Shown here: positions 1-8,075 of the stretch, in pieces
How the letters are laid out: each line of letters opens with the position of its first letter
How positions within the stretch are numbered: the first letter of the stretch is position 1
DNA from: Sphingomonas sp. Leaf17
GTDB taxonomy: Bacteria; Pseudomonadota; Alphaproteobacteria; Sphingomonadales; Sphingomonadaceae
Assembly (NCBI RefSeq): GCF_001421505.1
Contig: NZ_LMKL01000005.1
Coordinates: 1 to 64,000, forward strand
Length of the DNA: 64,000 bases
Direction: 5' to 3'
The notes under the pieces: model-generated
Seen by the model: only the letters and a program-made list of their open reading frames with translations
The model's database searches: none
What the model was told of the DNA's origin: nothing
Program-made: the position numbers and the translations under genes

Positions 1-1941
1 CCGCTCGGATGGGCGCACATCCTCCTCACTGGTGAATACCTCTGGCCAAAGGATACCGCCGCTTAGGGTGTCATTTCGCCCTCAGCCGGAACCGACCCCT
101 ATCTGACCACGCAGGCAAGGACATTGCTGAGCGCGGCAAGCCCTGCATTCGCCGCCGGATCGCCGTTGTTCCTGTCCAAATATTTCTACGATCTCACGCC
201 TGCCAATGACCAGACGACCAACACCGACACCTACCGAGCCGCCCTGTCGGCCCAGGGCGACTTCGATATCGCCAGCCGCAATTTCTACTGGTCGATCGGC
301 GGCAGCTATGCCCGCGTCGAGGGGCAGCAGCGAAGCTGGCAGATCGTCAATGCAAAGTTCCAGAACGCGATCAACGCCGTGTCGAGCGGTGGGCAGATCG
401 TCTGCGGCATCAACGCCGATGCGATCACCACCAACAACGATCCCGCCTGCGCGCCGATCAATCCGTTCGGTAACGGCAATGTCAGCGCAGCCGCCCGCGA
501 TTATGTGAGCACGCGCGCCGGGCTGGACTGGGTAAACGAGCAGGTCGATCTGCTGGCGACGCTTGGCGGTACGCTGGTCACGCTGCCGACCGGCAAGCTC
601 GACTTCAGCCTCGCCTATGAGCACCGCGACGAGCAGGCCCGCTTCGATCCGCTCGCTGCCAACCGCCTGGGCCTGTTCGGAACCGGCGTACAGCAGGTCG
701 CGCAATCCGGCGGCTACGACACCGATGAATTTTCGGCCGAAGTCATCATGCCGCTGATCGGCAGGGACTTCCAGCTGCCTCTGGTCAAGCTGCTGGAGGC
801 CAAGGGCGCGTTCCGCTATGTCGACAATAGCTATGCCGGGCATCAGAACGTGTGGGATCTCGGCCTGCGCTGGGAGGTCCTGGACGGCATCACGCTGCGC
901 GGCTCGCGCAGCCGCAACTTCCGCGCACCGACGCTTACCCAGTTGCTTGCCCCCTCGTCGAGCGGACTGGATTCGACGGGGTTCGACCCGTGCGACGCCG
1001 ATCGCATCAACGGTGGCCCGAACCCCGCGACGCGCCGCGCCAATTGCCTGGCCGTGTTCACCGCCAATCCCGGCTACGGCGTGGACGCGGATGGAACCGG
1101 CGCGTCGTTGAGCGCGGCGGGCCGCCTCGCCCGCTTCCAGGATCCATCCGAGAATTTTGCCCGGGCGACCGTCACCAGCGGGGGCAACCCGGCATTGCGG
1201 AACGAAATCTCGAACACCTGGACCTACGGCATCCTGCTCCAGCCGCGCTTCGTGCCCGGCCTGACGATCAGTGCCGACCGGATCGAGATCGACCTGAAGA
1301 ACGGTCTGTCGGCGTTCACCACCGCGGATTTCGCCGCCGCCTGCTACGATAACACGGCACCGGATCCGGCGGTATGCAATGCCTTTACCCGCCTTGCCGC
1401 CAGCGACGGGATCAGTCCGGGTGGCACGATCGCAACGGGCACGTCCACCACCTTCAACGCCGGCGTGGTCCGCTATCACGGCGAGAACTACATGGTGGAT
1501 TACCAGTTCCGGGTTGGTGACCTGGTCAACGGCGGGGACCTTGGCCGGTTGCAGCTGACCGCGACCGCGACGCACAATACGCTGCTGACCACCTCCGTCA
1601 CGGGGGCGACCTTCGTCCGCACCGACGACACCTATCTGTCGCCGGAATGGGTCGGCCGGTTCAATGTCGCGTATGCCAGGGGGCCGCTACGGTTGACCTA
1701 CCAGCTGCAATATTACGGGCAGACCGATGCCGGGCCGAACGTCTCGATCGAAACCACCCCGAACCCGACCCTGGCGAAGAACATAGTTCACGACGTGTCC
1801 GCGCAGGTCGAACTGGCCAGGATTGCGCTGCGCTTCGGGATCGACAACCTGACCGACAAGAGCCCGTCCTATCCACAGATCGCCTATGGCGACATTCTTG
1901 GCCGGCGCTTCTACGTCGGCGCGAAGATCAAGTTCAGGTAA
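1..1941 (+). CDS. TonB-dependent receptor, C-terminal part; 5' end cut by window, apparent frameshift near 60-70
   Basis: Outer-membrane TonB-dependent receptor for energised uptake of a ligand. The readable part from about 67 to 1941 is beta-barrel: SRNFRAPTLTQLL resembles the barrel motif of catecholate-type receptors, and the protein ends in a last strand DILGRRFYVGAKIKFR. The plug domain and TonB box would lie upstream of the window. In this frame a TAG stop occurs at 64-66 and no good start follows; TTG at 124 lies inside barrel sequence. In the +2 frame, bases 2-66 read RSDGRTSSSLVNTSGQRIPPL, which looks like the missing continuation, so a one-base deletion near 60-70 is likely. The gene is either a frameshifted pseudogene or carries a sequence error. 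It ends one base into a possible ATG of the next gene, so it probably heads the operon running to 6012. The ligand cannot be told from sequence. Confidence 0.8.
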
Positions 1942-2018
1942 TGGCCATGCCCGACGCTTTGCCGCCGGGCGGCCTCTCCCCATCGCCCCATGCGCCCCTG
2001 CAGGAAAAGACACCACCG

Positions 2019-3236
2019 ATGAACCGGCCGGAGCTCTCCGACCTCGCCCTTTCGGTCGCTGAGGTCGAACGCGTCGACGATGCTCGACCGTTCTCGACGG
2101 CTTCGTATTCGCAATGGGTGCGAAAGGTGATCCGTACCGTGCGGTCGGAGCGAAACCTGCTGGTGAGCCTGTTCGACAGCTCGGTGCCGGAACCGATCGA
2201 ACTGCTGCGGCAATTCGTGGTCGAAGGCTTTTCGGAAACGATCACCTCGCGCTACACCAGCGCCTTCGAGAACGGAAATCCGTACGTCGTCGAACAGCTC
2301 GCGCGGCGCTACGCCGTACCGCGCGATCAGGTGGTGTGCACGACCGGTGCCACCGGTGCGCTGTCGCTGATCTACCGCGCGCTGCTGAAACCCGGTGACC
2401 GGGTGCTCGTCGAAAAGCCCGGCTTCGACCTGTTTCACAAGATCGCCGAGACCTATGGTTTCGGGGTCGATCGTTTCGAACGGCGCGGCAATGATTTCGC
2501 GATTGATCCGGATGAGGTGGCGGCGGCAATGACCAGCGACACCCGACTGATCGTGCTCGCCAACCTGCACAATCCGTCCGGTATGGCGCTTCCGCCCGAA
2601 ACGCTCGCGGCGATCGGCCGGATCGCGGAGGCCCGCGGCGTGCATGTCATCGTCGACGAGGTGTATGGCGACTATATCGATCCCGCACATCGTCCGCTGC
2701 CCGCGATGCAGGTGTCGCCGGCGCTCATCAGCGTGAACAGCCTCACCAAATCGCATGGGCTGAGCACCTTGCGGTGCGGATGGATCGTCGGCGCGCCCGA
2801 GCCGATCCGCCATATCCGCGCGCTGGCGCAGGAAATCGACTTCGGCATCTCCAACCTGTCGCACGCGATCGCCGCACTGGTGCTGGAGCGTCCGCAGCCG
2901 TTCGACGACTTTCGCAGCGATATCATGCGGCGCGCACGGCCCATCGTGGAATCCTATCATGCATATTGGCGCGAGGAAGGCCTGGTTTCGGGCGACCTGC
3001 CGCCGTTCGGCTGCATCGCCTTTCCCCGGCTGATCGGCATCGACGACACCGTGCGCTTTTCCGAATGGCTGGCGGACCGCTGTGGCGTGATCGTGGCGCC
3101 GGGCGAGTATTTCGGCGGCCCCGGTCATATCCGCATCGGGTTCGCGCGCGCGCCCGCCGACGTCGATTACGGCTTGCAGGCGCTGACCGACGGGCTGATC
3201 CGATATCGCGACCAGCAAGCGGGGGATCGCAGATGA
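2019..3236 (+). CDS. PLP-dependent aminotransferase, class I/II fold
   Basis: Predicted cytoplasmic PLP enzyme of fold type I, 405 aa, which would transaminate an amino acid or a related amine. Visible features are TTGATGALS (cofactor phosphate-binding loop), NLHNPSGM (the usual NP-SG motif), VDEVYGDYI (Asp that pairs with the pyridine nitrogen, then Tyr), and SLTKSHGLSTLRCGW, where Lys244 should form the Schiff base. A C-terminal HIRIGFA carries the substrate-carboxylate Arg. ATG 2019 is preferred because AGGAAAAG lies about ten bases upstream. In-frame ATGs at 1941 and 1947 overlap the receptor stop and would add 24-26 residues without a better ribosome site. It overlaps the peptidase by 4 bp (ATGA), so the two are translationally coupled. 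Family membership is clear; the substrate is not. By context it may act on amino acids released by the peptidase. Confidence 0.88.
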   Translation: MNRPELSDLALSVAEVERVDDARPFSTASYSQWVRKVIRTVRSERNLLVSLFDSSVPEPIELLRQFVVEGFSETITSRYTSAFENGNPYVVEQLARRYAVPRDQVVCTTGATGALSLIYRALLKPGDRVLVEKPGFDLFHKIAETYGFGVDRFERRGNDFAIDPDEVAAAMTSDTRLIVLANLHNPSGMALPPETLAAIGRIAEARGVHVIVDEVYGDYIDPAHRPLPAMQVSPALISVNSLTKSHGLSTLRCGWIVGAPEPIRHIRALAQEIDFGISNLSHAIAALVLERPQPFDDFRSDIMRRARPIVESYHAYWREEGLVSGDLPPFGCIAFPRLIGIDDTVRFSEWLADRCGVIVAPGEYFGGPGHIRIGFARAPADVDYGLQALTDGLIRYRDQQAGDRR

Positions 3237-4705
3237 CCATGACACGAGGCCTGATCGCGGCGCTGCTGGCGATGTCGAGCTGGATGACCCCGGCGGATGC
3301 TCAGGACCGGCGGACCGCCGTCGAGGTCAGGGCGACGCGCGATCTGGTCACGACGATCCATGGGCGCACGCTTGCCTACACCGCCGAAGTCGGCCTGGTG
3401 CCGGTGTCGAGCCGGCCTGGCACCACCGACGCGACCGCCGGCTACATCTCGTACAGCGTCGCGGGCCCGACCGTGCGCCCGGTGATGTTCATCTTCAACG
3501 GCGGCCCCGGCGCTGCGTCCGCGTATCTGCAGATGGGAGCGCTCGGCCCCGCGCGCGCGCGCGTCCCCCAGGATCCGGCCGCCATGCTGCCGATGGCGGC
3601 TCCGGTCGATGCCAATCCGCAGGCCCCGCTGGACCTCGTCGATCTCGTCTTCCTCGATCCGCCGGGTACCGGCTTTTCGACGATAGATGCCAAGGCGGAC
3701 CGCACCTTCTATCAATCGGTGACGGGCGATGCCGATGCCGTGTCGCAACTCGCACGCGCATGGCTCGCCGCTCATGGTCGCACCAACGCGCCGATCTACA
3801 TCCTTGGCGAAAGCTATGGCACGATCCGCGCTGCGGCGATGGTCGATGCGTTGCGGGCGCAGGATCCGGCACTGAAACTGCGTGGTGTGGTGCTGCTCGG
3901 TCAGGCGCTCAACATGATCGAGACATCGCAGCGCCCCGACAATATTGTCACCTACCCGGTATCGCTGCCCACCCTTGCCGCGATCGCCTGCTACCACCGC
4001 AAGCGATCCACCCCTTGCGATCCGGCGGCGAGCGCACGCGAAGCCGCGGCCTACGGGCCGATCTATCTCGACGCCCTCTATCGGGGGCAAGCCCTGGACA
4101 CCGCGATGCGCGATGCGGTGGCGACGAAACTGGAAACCCTCAGCGGCATCCCGAAGACCTATTACATCGCACATGACCTGCGCATCTCGAAGGAACAGTT
4201 CCGCGTCGAACTCCTGCGCGCCGAGGGCAAGGTGCTCGGCCGCTACGACGCGCGCTACACCGCACCGCGTGCTGCCGGCGCTGGCGACAGCGTCGGCCCG
4301 GATGCCTTCTCGCCCGTATCCGAACTCTACGGGAAAGCCATCATCGACCATCTGGCGACGATCGGCGTCAGCGATGCCGCCGCCTACAAGGTGATCGTCC
4401 GTGGGGAAGGCGATTGGCGATACGGCGCGGGCGACTCGCCGTTCAACGACTGGCCGTTCATGGCTCGCCTTGAAAAGGCGATGGCGGCAACGCCTGGACT
4501 TCGTCTTTTCGTCGGCACGGGATTGTTCGACCTTACCACGACCGTTGGAGCCGCCGACTATCTGTTCGCGCAATCGTCGCTCGCCCCCGCGCGATATCGC
4601 AACGAACGCTATCCCGCCGGGCACGTCTTTTATTCAGACGACGTCAGCTGGCGCAAACTGATGCGCGACCTCCGCGCGTTCGTTGCCGATGGAGCACCGC
4701 GTTGA
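3233..4705 (+). CDS. serine carboxypeptidase, peptidase family S10, exported
   Basis: Exported S10 carboxypeptidase of 490 aa that should remove C-terminal residues from peptides. The N terminus MTMTRGLIAALLAMSSW, ending near PADAQ, is a signal peptide with a cleavage site close to residue 24. FNGGPGAASAYLQMG is the family oxyanion-hole region (normally NGGPG-S). GESYG holds the nucleophile Ser194. GTGLFDL supplies the Asp, and YPAGHVFY the His near the C terminus. The start ATG overlaps the previous stop (ATGA) and the end overlaps the permease (TTGA), giving a strict three-gene unit. S10 enzymes act best at low pH in many organisms, but nothing here shows the substrate. Together with the TonB receptor upstream, it suggests periplasmic trimming of an imported peptide. 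Confidence 0.9.
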   Translation: MTMTRGLIAALLAMSSWMTPADAQDRRTAVEVRATRDLVTTIHGRTLAYTAEVGLVPVSSRPGTTDATAGYISYSVAGPTVRPVMFIFNGGPGAASAYLQMGALGPARARVPQDPAAMLPMAAPVDANPQAPLDLVDLVFLDPPGTGFSTIDAKADRTFYQSVTGDADAVSQLARAWLAAHGRTNAPIYILGESYGTIRAAAMVDALRAQDPALKLRGVVLLGQALNMIETSQRPDNIVTYPVSLPTLAAIACYHRKRSTPCDPAASAREAAAYGPIYLDALYRGQALDTAMRDAVATKLETLSGIPKTYYIAHDLRISKEQFRVELLRAEGKVLGRYDARYTAPRAAGAGDSVGPDAFSPVSELYGKAIIDHLATIGVSDAAAYKVIVRGEGDWRYGAGDSPFNDWPFMARLEKAMAATPGLRLFVGTGLFDLTTTVGAADYLFAQSSLAPARYRNERYPAGHVFYSDDVSWRKLMRDLRAFVADGAPR

Positions 4706-6012
4706 GCGACGCCAACCTCGCCAAGGGCATTGACCTCTGGGGCGTCGTGGCACTCGGCCTGGGGACCGCGGTTGGCGTATCGATCTTCTCGGCGATCGCG
4801 CCCGCAGCGAAGATGGCCGGACCGGCGATGCTTTTGTCCGCGTTGCTCGCGGCGCTGCCGATGTACCTCATCGCGATCAGCTACGCGTTTCTCGGCTCGG
4901 CCTGCCCCGTATCGGGGGCGTCGTTCGTATGGCCGGCGCGGTTCCTGCACCCCGCCTGGGGCTTTTATATCGGCTGGGCGCGGATAGTCGCCAATGTCGG
5001 CGCGATCGTCGTGCTGGCGCTGGTGCTGGTCAGGTACGCAGCGATGCTGGTTCCTTTGCCGACGAAGCCGACCATGCTCGTGGTGCTGCTGCTCGCGCTG
5101 CTGGCCAACCTTTTCGGCATCGGCATTGCCGCGCGCGTACAGAAAATCCTTCTTGCGGGCATGCTGATACTGTTCGCGATCTTCGTCGTCTGGGGTGGGT
5201 CGACCGCAGTTGACGTGACCCGCTTGCAACCGTTGTTCCCCAACGGACTGCACGGGATGATCGCCGCGACGCCGCTGCTGATGGGGCTGTTTTTCGGAAT
5301 TGAGGCCGCGACCGAGGCCGGCGCGGAGGTGACCGACAGCCGCCGCACCATCCCGCTGGGGATCGCGCTGTCGATCGGCTCGGCGACGCTGCTGTATCTG
5401 GCGGTCGGCTTCGTCGCGCTGGGCGTGCTTGGCGGCGATGCGCTCGGTGCCAGCGATGCGCCGATCCTAGACGCCGCCAGGCGCTTCATGGGCCCCGCCG
5501 CAACGCCGATCGTCGTGCTGGCCGCAGTCCTGTCGATCGGCAAGTCGCTCAACGCGCTGTTCGCGATGTTCAGCCGCAGCCTCTATGCGATGGGCCTCGC
5601 GGGTTCGCTGCCCGCCGCGCTTGGCAAGGTTCATCCGCGCTGGCAGACCCCGTATGTGGCGCTGATCGCGGTATTCGTGCTGGGCTGCATCGGACTGCTG
5701 CTGCCAATGGAACTCACCTTCCTGTTCCTAGCGGTAAACATCCCCAACCTCCTCAAATATGGCAGCATCTGCCTTGCCGCCGCGCGCGTCACGGAACGGC
5801 ATCCCGAGTTGTACGAGGCGGCCGCGTTCAAGTTCGCCAAGCCCCGTATGCGCGCGCTTGGATATGCGGGTGCGTTTTGCGCCCTTGCGCTGATTTTCGT
5901 CGGGCTGGAGGCCGATTGGCGTCCCTACGCACTACTGGCGACGTGGATGATTGCCGGCATGCTGTATCGCAATTTCCCGCCCCAACGCCTGAGGGCGTGG
6001 CGATCGCGCTGA
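4702..6012 (+). CDS. APC-superfamily amino acid permease
   Basis: Inner-membrane secondary transporter, 436 aa, with about twelve hydrophobic segments. The first helix carries GLGTAVGVSIFSAIAPAAKMAG, the APC-type broken helix that binds the substrate backbone (G-x-G-I/V motif). A later segment GIEAATEAGAEVTDSRRTIP is the conserved loop after helix 6 seen in amino acid/polyamine permeases. Translation starts at TTG 4702, which overlaps the peptidase stop codon, so expression depends on coupling. The TTG start is supported by the overlap and because residues begin directly before the first helix. It would import the free amino acids or small products of the S10 peptidase. Exact specificity cannot be read from the sequence. 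Confidence 0.88.
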   Translation: MSDANLAKGIDLWGVVALGLGTAVGVSIFSAIAPAAKMAGPAMLLSALLAALPMYLIAISYAFLGSACPVSGASFVWPARFLHPAWGFYIGWARIVANVGAIVVLALVLVRYAAMLVPLPTKPTMLVVLLLALLANLFGIGIAARVQKILLAGMLILFAIFVVWGGSTAVDVTRLQPLFPNGLHGMIAATPLLMGLFFGIEAATEAGAEVTDSRRTIPLGIALSIGSATLLYLAVGFVALGVLGGDALGASDAPILDAARRFMGPAATPIVVLAAVLSIGKSLNALFAMFSRSLYAMGLAGSLPAALGKVHPRWQTPYVALIAVFVLGCIGLLLPMELTFLFLAVNIPNLLKYGSICLAAARVTERHPELYEAAAFKFAKPRMRALGYAGAFCALALIFVGLEADWRPYALLATWMIAGMLYRNFPPQRLRAWRSR

Positions 6013-6032
6013 TACGGCCACGCGGGCCGGCG

Positions 6033-6242
6033 CTACGACGACGCGGCCGGCGCGTTGCGGTTGACCGTCAGACCCGTGGCCTGGTCACCCGAGGAATGGC
6101 GGCCCGCCGGTTCGTCGTCAAAGGCAGAGGCGGTCGAGGGCTTCCCAATCCCGCGCCCCCGGACGCGCAGCGAAGCCTGCCCGGCATCCGCCGCACAGGC
6201 TGCTCCGCCTGAGGCCAGCGCGGCAAGGGTGGTGACGTCCAC
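6033..6242 (-). CDS. possible small ORF downstream of the rhodanese gene (doubtful)
   Basis: A 69-codon reading frame starting at GTG 6242 lies 7 bp after the rhodanese stop and is preceded by GAGGGAAAG, a passable ribosome binding site. The product begins VDVTTLAALASGGAACAADA and ends NRNAPAASS. It has no hydrophobic helix long enough to be a membrane segment and matches no family I recognise. It fills the 237-bp gap between the convergent permease and rhodanese genes. In this GC-rich DNA such frames arise by chance, so this is only a candidate; otherwise I see nothing in the gap. Confidence 0.2.
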   Translation of the reverse strand: MDVTTLAALASGGAACAADAGQASLRVRGRGIGKPSTASAFDDEPAGRHSSGDQATGLTVNRNAPAASS

Positions 6243-6249
6243 CTTTCCC

Positions 6250-6765
6250 TCAGGCCGCCGCGCGGCGGTTCCACGGCATCCTCCGCAACAGGCTTGCCAT
6301 GCCACACGAGCCGGTCGTGCCCGAGAACACCAGCCCGGCACCGACGAACGCGGACAATCCGAAAAAGCCCGGTGCGACAAACACGCCCAGCACCACACCG
6401 GCCAGCACCAGCGACCCCGCGGTGATCTGGACCTGCCGCATGATCTCCAGCGGCTGCGAGCGATCCGCGATGGTGCCAAGCCCGGCGCTGCGCCATGCGT
6501 CGATCCCGCCGTCTAGGATAAAGGCCGGGGCACCGCCGGCGGCGGCCAGTTGCGCGGCATTGGCCCTGGTCCGCATGCCCGAACGGCAATGGAACACCAC
6601 CGGCCGACCGTCGCGCGGCAGGTCGCCGATCCGCGCCAGCGGCAGGTTTGCCGCCCCGGCGATCCGCTCGCGCGCATGTTCGTCGGCGTCCCGGATGTCG
6701 ACCAGCCGGGCACCCGCGGCGATCGCGGCGCGCGCATCGGTCGGCGTCATCGTTTCGATCGTCAT
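6250..6765 (-). CDS. rhodanese-domain membrane protein (rhodanese + DUF2892, YgaP-like)
   Basis: A 171-aa fusion of an N-terminal rhodanese domain (about 1-105) and a C-terminal DUF2892 membrane hairpin (about 108-155). The rhodanese loop VVFHCRSGMRT carries Cys60, expected to hold the persulfide during sulfur transfer. The C-terminal part, from ITAGSLVLAGVVLGVF to GTTGSCGMA, gives two helices that place the enzyme on the inner membrane. The architecture equals E. coli YgaP. Start ATG 6765 is chosen because AAGGAC lies eight bases upstream and the domain starts at once. It follows the BigR-like gene by 4 bp, so both share one transcript, pointing to sulfane-sulfur handling under that repressor. 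Confidence 0.88.
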   Translation of the reverse strand: MTIETMTPTDARAAIAAGARLVDIRDADEHARERIAGAANLPLARIGDLPRDGRPVVFHCRSGMRTRANAAQLAAAGGAPAFILDGGIDAWRSAGLGTIADRSQPLEIMRQVQITAGSLVLAGVVLGVFVAPGFFGLSAFVGAGLVFSGTTGSCGMASLLRRMPWNRRAAA

Positions 6766-6769
6766 CGTC

Positions 6770-7081
6770 TCAGTCCTTGCAATACAGGGTGTAGAGGGTG
6801 CCGAGGAGCGTCTCGACGCGGGAATCGGCGATGCGATACCAGAGTGTCTGGCTTTCGCGGCGGAAGGCGACGAGTCCCTCGTCGCGCATCCGGGCAAGAT
6901 GCTGCGAGCACGCCGAGGGCGACAAGCCGACATCGCGCGCCAGATCGCCGACAGTCTGCTCGCCGTGTTCGACCAGCTTGCACAGCAGCATCAGCCGGCG
7001 GGCATTGCCGATCGCCTTGAGTATTTCGGCGACCTCGCCCGCCTTCGTCTCGAATGTCGCCAGATCCAGCGGCTTCATCAT
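6770..7081 (-). CDS. bigR: ArsR-family transcriptional regulator, BigR/SqrR-like persulfide sensor
   Basis: A 103-aa winged-helix repressor of the ArsR family. The DNA-reading helix is in VGLSPSACSQHLARMRDEGLV. Two cysteines, Cys34 in LMLLCKLVEHG and Cys101 in LYTLYCKD at the C terminus, match the spacing of the redox pair that forms a tri/tetrasulfide link in BigR and SqrR; no metal-binding CVC motif is present. It is the first gene of a unit with the rhodanese and diverges from the persulfide dioxygenase-like gene. The shared 70-bp intergenic region holds inverted repeats, so autorepression plus control of both transcripts is expected. The start could be either of two adjacent ATGs (7081 or 7078). 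The symbol is by resemblance, not proof. Confidence 0.87.
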   Translation of the reverse strand: MMKPLDLATFETKAGEVAEILKAIGNARRLMLLCKLVEHGEQTVGDLARDVGLSPSACSQHLARMRDEGLVAFRRESQTLWYRIADSRVETLLGTLYTLYCKD

Positions 7082-7092
7082 GGCCTTGCTCC

Positions 7093-7122
7093 ATTAGGTA
7101 TTGCTAATGTAGTTAGCGCTAA
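7093..7122. promoter_or_regulatory. probable BigR operator in divergent promoter region
   Basis: ATTAG (7093-7097) and CTAAT (7104-7108) form an inverted repeat with a 6-bp spacer, and TTAGCGCTAA (7113-7122) is a perfect 10-bp palindrome five bases on. The stretch is much more AT-rich than its surroundings and lies between divergent regulator and hydrolase starts, overlapping where both promoters must be. Assignment to the adjacent ArsR-type repressor is inference from position and symmetry. Confidence 0.65.
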
Positions 7123-7151
7123 TATATTGTCAATCCGAACGGAGGACGATC

Positions 7152-8030
7152 ATGACGCAGCCATATTTCCAGGGCTTCTTCGACACCCCGACCAACACGA
7201 TCAGCTATATCGTCGGCGATCCCGCGACGCGCATCGCGGCCGTGATCGACCCGGTCCTCGATTTCGATCTGGCGAGCGGCGTCGCCGATACCCGGTCGGC
7301 CGAACGGATCCTTGCCTTCGCCCGCGAGAATGACTGGCGCATCGCGATGGTGCTGGAAACGCATGCCCATGCCGACCATCTGTCGGCAGCCCCCTTCGTC
7401 AAGGCGCATACCGGGGCCTGGATCGGCATCGGCGAGCACATCCGCGACGTGCAGCGCATCTTTCGCCCGGTGTTCGCGATGACCGATCTGAAGACCGACG
7501 GCTCCGACTTCGACCGGCTGTTCGTCGATGGCGACCGGTTTGCGATCGGCACGCTCGACGTCGAGGTACTCCACGTCCCCGGACACACGCCGGCCGACGT
7601 CACCTACCGGATCGGCGACGCCGCGTTTGTCGGGGATACTCTGTTCATGCCCGACTATGGCACCGCCCGCGCCGACTTTCCCGGTGGCGATGCGCGCACG
7701 CTGTATCGCTCGATCCGCCGGCTGCTGGAGCTGCCGGCCGCGACGCGGCTGTTCCTGTGCCACGACTACAAGGCACCGGGACGCGACGACTATCGCTGGG
7801 AGACGAGCGTCGGCGAACAGCGCCGGTCCAGCGTCCACGTCCACGACGGCGTCACCGAGGATGATTTCGTCGCGATGCGCGAGGCGCGTGACGCCGGCTT
7901 GTCGGTGCCACGACTGCTGCTGCCGTCGATCCAGGTCAATATTCGCGCCGGGCACTTCCCGGAGGCCGAGGCCAATGGCGTCCGCTATCTGAAAATACCC
8001 GTAAAGACAGGAAACCCGACCCAAGGCTGA
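7152..8030 (+). CDS. blh: MBL-fold hydrolase, persulfide dioxygenase-like (Blh/ETHE1 type)
   Basis: Cytoplasmic metallo-beta-lactamase-fold protein, 292 aa. THAHADHLSAAP is the metal-binding HxHxDH motif, VPGHTPADV supplies the next His, VGDTLFMPDYG the bridging Asp, and LFLCHDYK the last His. This pattern and size fit Blh/ETHE1-like non-haem iron sulfur dioxygenases that oxidise glutathione persulfide to sulfite. GGAGGA lies 5 bases before ATG 7152. Divergence from a BigR-like repressor and a rhodanese is the arrangement known from sulfide-detoxification operons of plant-associated bacteria. A sulfide:quinone oxidoreductase and a sulfite exporter often accompany such genes but are not in this window. 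Confidence 0.88.
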   Translation: MTQPYFQGFFDTPTNTISYIVGDPATRIAAVIDPVLDFDLASGVADTRSAERILAFARENDWRIAMVLETHAHADHLSAAPFVKAHTGAWIGIGEHIRDVQRIFRPVFAMTDLKTDGSDFDRLFVDGDRFAIGTLDVEVLHVPGHTPADVTYRIGDAAFVGDTLFMPDYGTARADFPGGDARTLYRSIRRLLELPAATRLFLCHDYKAPGRDDYRWETSVGEQRRSSVHVHDGVTEDDFVAMREARDAGLSVPRLLLPSIQVNIRAGHFPEAEANGVRYLKIPVKTGNPTQG

Positions 8031-8031
8031 C

Positions 8032-8052
8032 GCCGGCCCGTGAAAGGCCGGC
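8032..8052. terminator. hairpin between convergent genes
   Basis: GCCGGCC (8032-8038) and GGCCGGC (8046-8052) form a 7-bp GC stem with a 7-base loop, placed directly after the stop of the hydrolase gene and before the end of the convergent esterase gene. There is no clear T-run, so it may be a weak or factor-assisted terminator. Confidence 0.4.
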
Positions 8053-8075
8053 CGCGATGGGTCGGTGGCGTTCCC

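Noticed and set aside
1-130. Programmed ribosomal frameshift in the receptor
   Set aside because: No slippery heptamer or downstream stem is visible near 55-75; a plain deletion is simpler.
82-1575. Long open frame on the minus strand opposite the receptor (about 500 codons)
   Set aside because: GC-rich codon bias of the sense gene leaves the opposite frame free of stops; the product is Arg/Gly-rich with no domain.
1941-6012. Lasso-peptide or other RiPP cluster around the TonB receptor and peptidase
   Set aside because: No precursor peptide, cyclase or leader protease is visible; the peptidase is S10, not the S9-type isopeptidase of lasso systems.
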